From G963422445 sp963422445 (GTDB taxonomy: Bacteria; Pseudomonadota; Alphaproteobacteria; Thalassobaculales; Thalassobaculaceae): a DNA stretch of 64,000 bases. Both the position numbers and the translations under genes were made by a program. A model generated the notes under the pieces. That model was given only the letters and a program-made list of their open reading frames with translations, was not told the origin of the DNA and did no database searches. Shown here one piece after another: positions 9,077-18,058 of this stretch. The stretch lies in the NCBI GenBank assembly GCA_963422445.2, contig OY729512.2:5022001-5086000 (forward strand), written 5' to 3'. Position 1 is the stretch's first letter; every line of letters starts with the position of its first letter.

Positions 9077-10077
9077 CAGTATGCCCCTTCGCGCGGATCG
9101 CCGATGTCCTGAACGTCGGAATAGGCGAGCGCCGGATCAGGCCAGGGGGCCGCTTTCGCGGCGTTATAGGCGCTAGTCATTTCGGCGACGGCCTCCTGGC
9201 GATGCGATGTCAGTCCGTCCGGATCGACGCCGGCGACACGCAGCTGCGCCGCGCACCGTTCAATCGGATCGTTTTCCCACGCCGCCGCAACTTCGGACGC
9301 AGTCCGGTATGTCGCCGGATCCGACGCCGTATGACCATGCAATCTATAGGTCTTGCAAAGGATAAAGCGCGGGCCACCACCGTCACGGATAGCGGCGACC
9401 GCCATGCGCACGGTCTCGTCAACAGCGACGACATCGTTGCCGTCGACCTCTTCGGCCGGAATACCGATCGCTCGCGCTCGGGCCGCGGCACCGTCTCCTG
9501 CCGTCATGGCATCGGTTCGGGTAGTCGAGGCGAACCCGTTGCTTTCACAAACGAACAACACCGGCAGGGCAAACACGCCGGCCCAGTTAAGGCCCTCCAG
9601 AAACGGTCCGCGATTAATCGCACCGTCGCCGAAAATCGCGCAGGCAATGACGTCGCTCCGGCGCAGCTTGATCGCATGCGCCGCACCGGCCGCGATATTG
9701 ATATTGGCCGCGACAACCCCGTTGGCTCCGAGCATCCCGACCCCGAAATCCGCAATATGCATGGAGCCGCCCTTGCCCCGGCAGACTCCACCTGTGCGAC
9801 CCAGCAGTTCTTTCATCATCGCCGTCGGATCGGCACCCTTTGCAAGGGCATGGCCATGACCCCGATGCGTTGACAGCAGATAATCACCGTCGCGGAGGTT
9901 ACGGCACACGCCGGAAGCGACCGCTTCCTGACCGATCGAGAGATGAATGGCGCCAAGGACCAGTCGATCTTCATTGGCCTGCGCCGCGGTCTCTTCGAAA
10001 GCGCGAATGCGGTGCATCATCTGGTGATGGTCCCGATACCGCAGGATATCCAGATTGCGTGATGGTGCTGTCGGCAC
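9076..10077 (-). CDS. 2-oxoacid (pyruvate/acetoin-type) dehydrogenase E1 component, alpha subunit
   Basis: A 333-residue E1 alpha subunit. It has the family's substrate-channel block (RIRAFEE, then HLSIGQEAVASGV), HRGHGHALAKGAD, GKGGSMHIAD, and the TPP/Mg motif GDGAINRGPFLEGLNWA ending at the conserved Asn. I prefer the GTG start at 10077, because AGAAGGGGGTCAC sits just before it; a longer frame to 10218 would run into the divergent promoter region and lacks family similarity. It is the first gene of the leftward run. The divergent transporter gene starts at 10236, so 10078-10235 must hold both promoters. Confidence 0.88.
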   Translation of the reverse strand: MPTAPSRNLDILRYRDHHQMMHRIRAFEETAAQANEDRLVLGAIHLSIGQEAVASGVCRNLRDGDYLLSTHRGHGHALAKGADPTAMMKELLGRTGGVCRGKGGSMHIADFGVGMLGANGVVAANINIAAGAAHAIKLRRSDVIACAIFGDGAINRGPFLEGLNWAGVFALPVLFVCESNGFASTTRTDAMTAGDGAAARARAIGIPAEEVDGNDVVAVDETVRMAVAAIRDGGGPRFILCKTYRLHGHTASDPATYRTASEVAAAWENDPIERCAAQLRVAGVDPDGLTSHRQEAVAEMTSAYNAAKAAPWPDPALAYSDVQDIGDPREGAY

Positions 10078-10235
10078 GTGACCCCCTTCTCCGTGGTTCC
10101 GGAAGACGACGCGGAGTGTAGGTAACCCGCCTGACATGTGCAAGACGGAGCGGTCGCGGCAGCTCGTCCAAAACCGTTTGACAGTCGCCACAGCCGACCC
10201 TATGAAGCGCCAACCCACAACATTGCGAGCGGAGA

Positions 10236-10799
10236 ATGAGCACCGTGCAGGGTGCCACGACCAACAGCATGATTGCCGGCATCGTGGCCATGGGCCTGGT
10301 GGTTCTGGCCTCCAATATCGCTATCGGTTATCCGATCAATGACTGGCTGACCTGGGGTACTTTCACCTATCCGTTCGCATTCCTCGTGACCGATCTCACC
10401 AACCGGTTGTTCGGGCCCGCGGCCGCGCGCCGTGTTGTTTATGCCGGTTTCGTGACAGGTGTCGTGCTATCGCTGATCTTCGCCAACCCCCGCATCGCCC
10501 TGGCTTCCGGCAGCGCCTTCCTGGCTGCGCAACTGCTGGATGTCGCCATATTCGACCACCTGCGCCAATCGACCTGGTGGAAGGCACCGCTTATCTCGAC
10601 CGTGCTCGCGTCGGCCGTCGATACCGCACTATTCTACAGTCTTGCCTTCGCGGGCACCGACACACCATGGGACAGTTGGGCCGTCGGCGATTTCCTGGCA
10701 AAGCTGCTCATGGCAGCCGTGTTACTCGTTCCGTTCCGGTTTCTGGTTCTGCGCCTGCAGCATCATCTTCGGCTGGAACCGGACCCAGGCACCGTCTGA
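10236..10799 (+). CDS. yhhQ: Queuosine precursor transporter (YhhQ/VUT family)
   Basis: A 187-residue membrane protein of the VUT/DUF165 family (PF02592), which imports preQ0/preQ1 precursors for queuosine. About five to six hydrophobic segments are visible, starting with SMIAGIVAMGLVVLASNIAI. The family block TYPFAFLVTDLTNRLFGPAAARRVVYAG is split here over TYPFAFLVTDLTNRLFG and the following helix. A second conserved stretch is SAFLAAQLLDVAIFDHLR. queA begins 3 bases after its stop, which strongly supports the queuosine role. The gene is divergent from the E1 alpha gene. Confidence 0.9.
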   Translation: MSTVQGATTNSMIAGIVAMGLVVLASNIAIGYPINDWLTWGTFTYPFAFLVTDLTNRLFGPAAARRVVYAGFVTGVVLSLIFANPRIALASGSAFLAAQLLDVAIFDHLRQSTWWKAPLISTVLASAVDTALFYSLAFAGTDTPWDSWAVGDFLAKLLMAAVLLVPFRFLVLRLQHHLRLEPDPGTV

Positions 10800-10802
10800 C
10801 GC

Positions 10803-11834
10803 ATGCGTGTCGATCTTTTCGACTACGATTTGCCGAAAACGCTGATCGCCAAATACCCGGCTCGGCCGCGCGACAGTGCCCGCCTCCTCGACATGACCGG
10901 TGATAGATTTTGTGATCGGACGATTCGCGACCTCCCCCTTCTGCTCCAGCCGAACGATCTATTGGTGGTCAACGACACGCGAGTGATCCCGGCTCGGCTC
11001 GACGGCCACCGTGACTCCGCGGTGGTCGAGGTCACGTTGCACAAGAGGCTCGGGCCCGGCCGGTGGGCCGCCTTCGCCCGGCCGGCAAAACAATTGCGCC
11101 GGGGTGACACCATCGCCTTCGCCGACAGCCTGTCGGCGAAGGTCGTGAGACGCGACGGCGGTGAAGTCGAACTCGACTTCGCTGTCCCCGACATGACGCT
11201 GCTGAAGCAGCTCCACGATATCGGCCGCATGCCGCTGCCTCCCTATATACGGCGGCAGCCGGACGGCGCAGCAGCAGACCGCGCGGATTATCAGACGATC
11301 TTTGCAACCCGTGACGGCGCGGTGGCCGCACCAACGGCAAGCTTGCATTTCACGTCGAACCTGGTTGCCGCAATCGCTGCGCGCGGCGCCTGCCAGACCA
11401 CAGTCACCCTGCATGTGGGGGCGGGAACTTTCCTGCCAGTGACGGCGGCTGACACCGAGCAACATGTCATGCACAGCGAGTGGGGCGAGGTCAGCCAGCC
11501 GGCTGTCGATGCGATCCGGGCCTGCCGGACGGCTGGCGGTCGGGTTGTCGCAGCCGGCACGACGAGCCTGCGGATTCTCGAAACCGCGGCCAGCAATAAC
11601 GGCCTGAACGCGTTCTCCGGCGAAACCGATCTGTTCATCGTCCCCGGTTACCGGTTCAAGGTGGTCGACGCGCTTCTGACCAACTTTCACCAACCGCGCT
11701 CGACCCTGTTGATGCTGGTCTCGGCCTTTGCCGGGAGGGAGCGTATTTACGAGGCCTATCGCCATGCCATCGATCGGCAGTACAGGTTTTTTTCCTACGG
11801 CGATGCCTGTCTGATGGCCTGCAGTCACTCCTGA
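10803..11834 (+). CDS. queA: S-adenosylmethionine:tRNA ribosyltransferase-isomerase QueA
   Basis: QueA moves the ribosyl part of SAM onto preQ1-tRNA to make epoxyqueuosine. The 343-residue protein begins MRVDLFDYDLPKTLIAKYPA, the family N-terminus, and continues with LLVVNDTRVIPARL, MPLPPYIRR, YQTIFA, VAAPTASLHFT, TLHVGAGTFLPV and LLTNFHQPRSTLLMLVSAFAG. Full length and undamaged. It follows the transporter gene by 3 bases. With tgt and queG on the opposite strand it completes the late steps of queuosine formation from imported precursor; I see no early genes (queC, D, E, F). Confidence 0.96.
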   Translation: MRVDLFDYDLPKTLIAKYPARPRDSARLLDMTGDRFCDRTIRDLPLLLQPNDLLVVNDTRVIPARLDGHRDSAVVEVTLHKRLGPGRWAAFARPAKQLRRGDTIAFADSLSAKVVRRDGGEVELDFAVPDMTLLKQLHDIGRMPLPPYIRRQPDGAAADRADYQTIFATRDGAVAAPTASLHFTSNLVAAIAARGACQTTVTLHVGAGTFLPVTAADTEQHVMHSEWGEVSQPAVDAIRACRTAGGRVVAAGTTSLRILETAASNNGLNAFSGETDLFIVPGYRFKVVDALLTNFHQPRSTLLMLVSAFAGRERIYEAYRHAIDRQYRFFSYGDACLMACSHS

Positions 11835-11838
11835 CACT

Positions 11839-11863
11839 AGACTCCGAGTCATACCCTCGGTCT
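11839..11863 (+). terminator. Candidate hairpin after queA
   Basis: AGACTCCGAG pairs with CTCGGTCT (one bulged base) around a 7-base loop, 5 bases after the queA stop. It has no T-run, so a termination role is only suggested by position. Confidence 0.3.
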
Positions 11864-12205
11864 CTACGAACAATCTGCAATTTTGTGGAGGTGATGATGG
11901 GCACCGTAACACAGGGCGCGGGTCCCTTGATGCCTTCGGGCGGACTTGTTCGAACCAGCAGCCGCAATATTCCTTGCGGCGGCGCACGACCGGTTGTCGT
12001 GAATTGACAGGCCGAAAGCCGCACAGGCTCGTGTCCCCACAACCCGTGGCGGCCGCACGATTGCGGATCGTCAGCATATCCGGAACCAAAGCCTTCTACC
12101 ACCGGCTCGATACACTATTCCCCATCGGAGGGCCTCACTTGTTACGACCCCTGTTGCATTTCGGACTCCGCATCGGGTCAGAAGATCCGGCTTGAGCATA
12201 GATTT
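11864..12205. other. Intergenic stretch without a recognised gene
   Basis: About 340 bases between queA and an IS1595 element. One short reading frame with a good GGAGG site starts at 11897 but has no recognisable product (see rejected items). Nothing else is evident. Confidence 0.5.
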
Positions 12206-13233
12206 TCCTTGATTCCCACTCAAGCTAAGCGCAATTTGAGTAGCCGCTCCGGCATCGGCGATGTCTGCAGCGCCACGTAGACCAATCCGGAATGATCTCG
12301 GGCAGGTCGAAGCGACGATTAACCCGGTCCACGACCTCCGCCAGATAGCGCTGGGCATACTTGGGACGAATCGCACGACAGGTGCCACGCAAGGCGCTCT
12401 TGATGTTGCCGAGAATCGTGTTCACCCAACGAAACCCGGGACGCTCGACCGCAGCTTTCCCGCCGCCGGTCACCATCGGCTCATACACGCAGCCTGCCGC
12501 GGTCACACCATTGAAGCAGGTCAGTCCATCGGAGAGCACCTGCGTGCCCGGGCTCAGGTGCTGCTGCGCCCAGGCGGCGACTTCAGTGAGACGGAAGCCC
12601 TCGACCACGGTGAGCGTCACCCGCTGCGGATGTCCCGCCTCATGGGTCTCGACCGCGGCGACGAACGGGGTCTTGCCCGGCGCGCCCCGCCCGCGCTTGC
12701 CGCCGCTGCGCTCGCCCCCGAGATAGGCATCGTCGCGTGGGACCGACCCGCCGAGCGGGTGCTCTCGGTCGCGCTCCATCATCACCTGCATCAGCGTGTG
12801 GCGCATGCGCCAGGCGGCGTTGTAGGAGATGCCGAGTTGGCGGTGCAGCGTCATCGCCGATGTACCTTATCTTGTCCTGGGTCATGAAGGAGATGCCCTG
12901 GGACCACACCGTCAGGGGCAGCTTGGTGGCCTCGAAGATGGTCCCGGTTGATGGAGGTCTGGCGATGGCAGCGGTTGCACTGCTGGAGCTTTCGGGTGTT
13001 CAGCTGACAGCACCGGTCATGGGCGCAGTGTGGGCACAGAAAGCCGTTCGGCCATCGCCATTGAAAGAGGGCGTCGAAGCACTGGTCTTCGCTGCCGTAG
13101 AGCGAGAGGAACGCGTTGAGGCTGATTCCTTTCTGAAACTGCACTGGGTTGCGCACCATGTGAATGTCCTTTTTCTATCATCAAATTACATGGCAGTATT
13201 CGATATTAAATACTGCTTAGATTCGAGGGTAAT
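12206..13233 (-). mobile_element. IS1595-family element, decayed (type a)
   Basis: The transposase reads leftwards from 13159. The two ends share an imperfect inverted repeat: TGATTCCCACTCAAGCTAAG at the left near 12210, and TAATTACCCTCGAATCTAAG read inward from the right near 13231. The same right end with the same N-terminal coding sequence recurs as a remnant at 55890-56022. Confidence 0.75.
12225..13159 (-). pseudogene. IS1595 transposase, two frameshifts
   Basis: The N-terminal part (MVRNPVQFQKGISLNAFLS) leads into an IS1595-type zinc ribbon, CPHCAHDRCCQ then CNRCHRQTS. The frame then breaks near 12945. The next piece (GTIFEATKLPLTVWSQGISF) is in a second frame, and from about 12854 the protein continues in a third frame as MTLHRQLGISYNAAWRM. 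That frame carries the ISXO2-like DDE domain with DDAYLGGERSGGKRGRG and the late NTILGNIKSALRGT. Reading across the breaks gives a near-complete family member, so this is a recently broken copy and not a new gene. It needs two independent repairs to be active. Confidence 0.8.
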
Positions 13234-13382
13234 TAGGTAGATTTTTCTGATTGGGGACAGCAGACAAACCATCACGATATTGGCGAGGTGACGCTCTCCA
13301 CGCCATATTGAAGAAGGCCCGCGGATAGCGAGAATTTCGCAAACCGGTTTACCTGGTGCGAAGCTGGCCTCGAGCGACTCCA

Positions 13383-14414
13383 TTAAGGTAAAGTCTGAAC
13401 AACCCCGTTTTTCCGGGTATACGGGTGGCGTGACCCGTGGGTGAAACGCCAGAGCCCATCGGGGACGTGTTGTCGCGCCAGGAAATGGAGATTTCGATGC
13501 CCGAGCAGCACGGCGATGCGTTGCGTGGTCTTCGCCAGCCCCCGATAGCGCACCTTCGCGTAGCCGAAGTGGCGCTTCACATACAGGAACGGATGCTCCA
13601 CCTTGGCCCGAACCGACGCCTTGCGCCTCTCCGCCGCCTCCGGGCCCGTCTTGTCCAGCCCCCGGCGCTTGCCGGGCTTCAGCGCCACCTCCCAGTCCAC
13701 GTCCGTGTCCCGGTTCTCCGCGCGCTTGTCCACCCCCTGATAGCCAGCGTCACCCCACACCTGCTCCTCGCCCCCGTGCAACAGCACGTGCGCGGTCGCC
13801 ACATCCGAGACGTTCGCCGGCGTCGTCTCCACGCTGTGCGTCAAGCCCGACTGCGCATCCACCCCGATGTGCGCCTTCATCCCGAAATGCCACTGATTGC
13901 CCTTCTTCGTCTGCTGCATCTCCGGGGCCAGCTCGCCCTTGCGGTTCTTCGTCGACGACGGCGCGGCAATGAGACTCGCGTCCACGATCGTCCCCTTGCT
14001 CAAGCGGTGTCCGAGAGAGGCCAGATGTGCGTTGATCTCCTCGAACAGCGTCTCACCCAGACCATGCGTCTCCAGCAAGTGGCGGAAATGCAGGATCGTC
14101 GTCTCGTCAGGCAGCGCACCCGAGAGGCGCAGCCCCACAAACCGCCGTACCGACTCCACCTCGTAGAGCAGATCCTCCATCCCAGGGTCGCTCAGAGTGT
14201 AGAACAGCTGCACGCAGTGCACCCGCAGCATCACGCTCAACGGATAGGGCCGCCGACCGCGCCCGGCCTTCGGGTAGAACAGCTCGATGCGTGCCTCCAG
14301 TCGCTCCCAGGGAACCAGCCCGTCCATCGTCTCGAGAAAGACCTCGCGCCGCGTCCGACGCGTCTTCAGGTCGTGCTCCAGCTCCGCAAACGTCGCTTGC
14401 TCCAGGGCTTGCAC
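13383..14414 (-). CDS. IS5-family transposase with altered C-terminus
   Basis: A 343-residue DDE transposase. It has the IS5 N-terminal domain (RRPYPLSVMLRVHCVQLF, YEVESVRRFVGLRLSG, PDETTILHFRHLLETHGL), then GTIVDASLIAAPSSTKN with the first catalytic Asp, WGDAGYQG with the second, and VEHPFLYVKRHFGYAKVRYR with the Glu region. After AVLLG it continues HRNLHFLARQHVPDG, which is not family sequence. Compared with the copy at 26264-27398, a stretch between two CTCGGG repeats is missing, so the frame runs through the inverted repeat and stops at 13383, outside the element. All catalytic residues remain. Activity is possible but doubtful. Confidence 0.85.
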   Translation of the reverse strand: MQALEQATFAELEHDLKTRRTRREVFLETMDGLVPWERLEARIELFYPKAGRGRRPYPLSVMLRVHCVQLFYTLSDPGMEDLLYEVESVRRFVGLRLSGALPDETTILHFRHLLETHGLGETLFEEINAHLASLGHRLSKGTIVDASLIAAPSSTKNRKGELAPEMQQTKKGNQWHFGMKAHIGVDAQSGLTHSVETTPANVSDVATAHVLLHGGEEQVWGDAGYQGVDKRAENRDTDVDWEVALKPGKRRGLDKTGPEAAERRKASVRAKVEHPFLYVKRHFGYAKVRYRGLAKTTQRIAVLLGHRNLHFLARQHVPDGLWRFTHGSRHPYTRKNGVVQTLP

Positions 14415-14469
14415 TCCACTCCGTCACCAATAAACCAATTGTGCCAAAACCAACTTGTTCAGACAATCC
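13387..14469 (-). mobile_element. IS5-family element, IS5 subgroup (type a, copy 1)
   Basis: Its ends are GGTAAAGTCTGAACAAC at 13387 and, read inward from 14469, GGATTGTCTGAACAAGT. They match the ends of the copies at 16473-17864 and 26264-27398. The element is flanked by TTAA on the left and CTAG on the right, both fitting the YTAR target of the IS5 subgroup. The right flank has since taken an IS630 insertion. Confidence 0.85.
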
Positions 14470-14472
14470 CTA

Positions 14473-15621
14473 GTTGGATAGATCGTTACAAGTATATCCG
14501 TTATTATGTTCTTCTGATTTGTCGATCATGGAGGTCTGCAAGATGCGCCCTGGTGTTTCATTCACGCTCACTTCAGGCGACCGGCATCGCCTTGAAACGG
14601 TTGTCTCGGACCCGAAGAGCCCGCAGAAGCACGTCTGACGGGCGCGCATCGGTCTTCTGAGCGACGACGGGCTCGGCAGTGGCCATCATGAGAGAGACCG
14701 GCAAGGCGAAGAACAGTGTCTGGCGCTGGCAGGACCGCTTCTATGGAAGAGGGTGTGGACGGACTTCTGCGGGACAAGACGCGTCCGTCGGGCAAGACGC
14801 CTCCGGCTCCTGAGCCGGTGGCGAAGATCGTCGGGTTGACCCACACCTCGCCGCCTCACGCGGCGACCCACTGGACGCTGCGGGCGATGGCGAAGGCTGT
14901 GGGGGTTGCCGCTTCGAGGGTATGGGCGGTCTGGCAGCCGCATGGCCTGATGCCGCACCGCTGGCGGCCGTTCACGCTTTCGAACGATCCCGCCTGCCTC
15001 GAGACGCTGACCGACATCGTCGGCCTCTCCGTTGCGCCGCCGGCTCACGCGGTCGTGCTGTCGATCGATGACAGGTCGCACAGTCAGGCCCGCGACTGCA
15101 CACAGCCCGGCCTGCCGCTGAAGAAAGGCCGCGGCGCCACCATGACACATGATTACAAGCGCAACGGCACGACGACGCTGTTTGCCGCCCTGACCGTGCT
15201 CGACGGCACGGTCATCGGCCAGCACGCCAGTCGGCATCGCCACCAGGAGTTCCCGAGCTGCCTCAACCGCATCGCGCGCACGATACCCGCCGGCGTCCCG
15301 GTCCATGCCATCCTCGACAACGACGCTACTCACAAGCACAAGGAAGTCCGGGTCTGGCTCGCACGCCATCCGCGCTCGACCTTCCACGTCACCCCCACCT
15401 CGAGCGCGTGGCTGAACGCGCTCGAAGGCGTCTTCGCCAAGCTGACACGACGCCGTCTCAAATACGGCGTCTTCCGCTCCGTACGCGAACTCCAGGATGC
15501 CATCCGCCGCGTCATCGACGAACACGACACCACCGAAGCCAAGCCCTTCGTCTGGACCGCCGATCCCGATACCATCATCGCCGCAAGAAAAAGAGGGTTT
15601 CAAACATTGAAACCAATCTAC
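14473..15621 (+). mobile_element. IS630-family element (type a, copy 2)
   Basis: The element is bounded by TA at 14471-14472 and 15622-15623. The inverted ends GTTGGATAGATCG and (inward from the right) GTAGATTGGTTTC resemble those of the copy at 38127-39276. It sits in the CTAG that flanks the IS5 element on its left, and its right TA is shared with the next IS. Confidence 0.85.
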
Positions 15622-15624
15622 TAG
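14543..15624 (+). pseudogene. IS630 transposase, N-terminal part damaged
   Basis: The start at 14543 (MRPGVSFTLTSGDRH) is followed by a TGA where the sister copy has Trp (HVWRAR becomes HV-stop), and by a small indel near 14680. From 14716 a 302-residue frame carries the rest: MEEGVDGLLRDKTRPSG, HWTLRAMAKAVG, DRSHSQARD (the first catalytic Asp region, with DEKS changed to DDRS), DYKRNGTTTLFAAL, AILDNDATHKHKEV (second Asp) and TPTSSAWLNALEGVFAKL (Glu). It lacks an intact DNA-binding part, so it is probably inactive. Confidence 0.8.
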
Positions 15625-16469
15625 ATAGTGTCGTCATGAGTGATGTTTATCTGTACTATCTGTCGAATTCACTCGATGGTTCTTGGAGGCGACTCATGGG
15701 ATTGGCTCATCGGCGTCACGACATTTCGGACAGGGTCTGGCTGTTGCTGGAGCCTCATCTGCCTGGTCGAGCGGGAAGTTGGGGTGGGGTGGCGCAGGAT
15801 AATCGACGGTTCATTAATGCTGTCTTCTGGATTCTGCGTACCGGCGCTCCCTGGCGTGATTTGCCGCCGGACTATGGAGACTGGAAAAATACCCATCGTC
15901 GGTTCTGTCGCTGGCGGGACAAGGGGCTCTGGGGGGCGTTGCTAGAGCATCTGGTGGATGAGCCGGACTATGAGTGGCTGATGATTGATGCCAGTCATCT
16001 CAAGGTCCATCCCCATGCGAGCGGTGCGGTCGGCGGCAATCAGGCGATGGGTCGCACAAAAGGGGGCTGAACACGAAGCTGCACCTGGCTGTGGACGCGC
16101 ATGGGATGCCGGTGCGAGTGTTGGTGACCGAGGGGACGGCAGAAGATTGCAGTCAAGCGGTCGAGCTGATTGAAGGGATAGATGCCGAGTCCTTGTTGGC
16201 GGACAAGGCCTATGACACGACTGCCATCCTGTCTTATTGTGAGGAGCATGAAGTCATTCCAGTGGTTCCGCCGAAGCGCAACCGCAAGCACCCCGGAGCG
16301 TATGATGTCCATCTCTACCGGCGCCAGCATTTGGTGGAGAACGCCTTTCTGTGGCTCAAGCGTTGGCGTGGGATTGCCACGCGATACGCCAAGAATGCCG
16401 CATCGTTTCTTGCCGCGGTGCAGATCCGGTGTCTGGCGCTCTGGGCTGGTATTTCGTGACGACACTATC
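15624..16469 (+). mobile_element. IS5-family element, IS427/IS1031-like (type b, copy 1)
   Basis: Its ends GATAGTGTCGTCA are perfect inverted repeats, with TA at 15622-15623 and 16470-16471 as target duplication. Two further copies lie head-to-tail at 27402-29093. Confidence 0.88.
15636..16459 (+). CDS. IS5-family (IS427-like) transposase made by -1 frameshifting
   Basis: Two frames overlap. OrfA (15636-16070) has RHDISDRVWLLLEPHLPGR, the IS5 N-terminal domain and YEWLMIDASHLKVHPHASG with the first Asp. OrfB (in the -1 frame, to 16459) has NTKLHLAVDAHGMPVRV, LLADKAYDTTAILSY with the second Asp, and RRQHLVENAFLWLKRWRGIA with the Glu and the YREK-like end. They join at A-AAA-GGG-GGC just before the orfA stop, the usual slippery site of this subgroup, giving one protein of about 274 residues. 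Both frames are undamaged, so this copy may be active. Confidence 0.88.
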
Positions 16470-16472
16470 TAA

Positions 16473-17864
16473 GGAAAGTCTGAACAACCCTATCTCTGCA
16501 GCTTCGAGGGGGAGGGGGGAGGCGGCTTGGATTTGAAGCTCGACGATATTGCCGACAGGCCGGGGACTGCTCTTGTCACGGGATACGGAGCGAGCGGGCG
16601 ATAGCCGCGTCGATTCGCCTCCTTCCCCGCCGTCCCGCCAGCGCCGGGTAGACTGCTCCCCTGTCACCCCGTCACGTGGCGGCCGGCGATCAGCAGGTTC
16701 GAGACCTCCAGCAACAACGCGATGCGCTGCCTGTTCTTCGCCACGCCCCGGTAGCGCACCCTGGCGTAGCCGAAGTGCCGCTTCACGTACAGGAACGGAT
16801 GCTCCACCTTCGCCCGCACCGACGCCTTGCGCTTCTCGGCAGCCTCTTCGGCGCCACTCTCCGCCAGCAGCCGGCCCGGCTTCATCGCCACACGCTACTC
16901 GACACCGCCATCCCGGTGCTCGGGACGCTTCTTCCACCCCCTGGTAGCCGGGGATTACATACATAAGTTGACTCTGGTGCAATGTCTCAGGATGCCGGGA
17001 AGATGTTTGCCAACTATAAGCGTATGCAGCCCACCAAGTTGTTTTTGGAGGAACGTTCTCGGGATGTGGGAATTTCCTGTTCAACCTTTCTCGGAAACTG
17101 AAGGAGAGTCAATCTATGTATATAATCCCCTGGTAGCCTGCGTCGCCCCACGCCGTCGTCTCAGCGCCATGCAGCAGCGCTCCCGCCTGCGTCACGTCGC
17201 TTGCGTTGGCCGCCGTCGTCGTCAAGCTGTGCGCCAGACCCGACCCGGCGTCCACCCCGATGGACCCCTTCATCCCGAAAGACCACTGCTTACCCTTCCT
17301 CGTCTGATGCCTCTTAAGGGTCCCGTGCGCGGCGCCGGTTCTTCGGCGACGACGGCGCGGCGATGAGGCTCGTGTCAACGATCCTCCCCGTGCGCAGCCG
17401 ATGGCCGCGCGACGCCAAGTGTGCATTGATCTCCTCGAACAGACCCTCGCGCAGGCCGTGCTTCTCCAACAGATGCCGGAAGTTCAGGATGGTGGTCTCG
17501 TCGGGTAGCGCCGCCGTCAGGCGCAGCCCGACGAAACGCCTCACCGACTCCACCTCGTAGAGCAGGTCCTCCATCCCCGGGTCGCTCAGATTGTAGAACA
17601 GCTGCACGCAGTGAACGCGCAGCATCACCGACAGCGGATACGGGCACCGCCCGCGCCCCGCCTTCGGTATAGAACGGCTCGATCCGTCGCTCCAGCCGCT
17701 CCCAGGGAACCAGCCTGTTCATCTTCTCAAGGAACAACTCACGCCGCGTCCGACGCTTCTTCAAGTCGTGCTCCAGTTCCGCAAAGCTTGCCTGGGCCAT
17801 GGCTCACCATCCAATCCGCGACTCCTACGCAAATCATGGCACACGCAACTTGATCTGACCTTCC
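16473..17864 (-). mobile_element. IS5-family element (type a, copy 2), decayed and split by a MITE
   Basis: Its ends GGAAAGTCTGAAC and (inward from the right) GGAAGGTCAGATC are flanked by CTAA at 16469-16472 and 17865-17868, a clean target duplication. Transposase pieces read leftwards from 17800 to 16664. The piece at 16664-16891 holds KASVRAKVEHPFLYVKRHFG. Those right of 17131 hold PDETTILNFRHLLEKHGL and GRIVDTSLIAAPSSPKN. Several frameshifts and the insert at 16950-17130 make it dead. Confidence 0.85.
16950..17130. mobile_element. MITE, 181 bp, inside an IS5 transposase remnant
   Basis: The ends are inverted repeats of 26 bases with three mismatches: GGGGATTACATACATAAG... on the left against GGGGATTATATACATAG... 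read inward from the right, both running on to TTGACTCT. The 8-base direct repeat TGGTAGCC flanks it at 16942-16949 and 17131-17138. It carries no transposase gene. Removing it and one TGGTAGCC restores continuous IS5 transposase sequence. An 8-base duplication fits mobilisation by an IS1595-, ISL3- or IS6-type enzyme, but I cannot identify the parent. Confidence 0.85.
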
Positions 17865-18058
17865 CTAACACCTGTCCGTGACGATCGGCAGACCGTAACA
17901 TCCGCGGGATCGTGGCATTGCTCACGACTCCGCCGGAATACGCCGATTCGGGTTGCGCTTGTCGAAAAGAAGATCACCTTTGACAATGTGACTGCAGTCC
18001 GGCGGACCCACGAGGCCTTTGGAAAACCCGGCCGGACCACACGCGGATGGAGCCTGCC

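Noticed and set aside
11897..12007. A 36-codon frame with a strong GGAGG site (MGTVTQGAGPLMPSGG and on).
   Set aside because: No family resemblance, no conserved neighbour and no way to show expression from one sequence. The good ribosome site alone is not enough.
16356..17084. A 242-codon frame that looked like a new gene with an unusual N-terminus.
   Set aside because: Its first part is antisense reading through the MITE and the rest is a frameshifted IS5 transposase.
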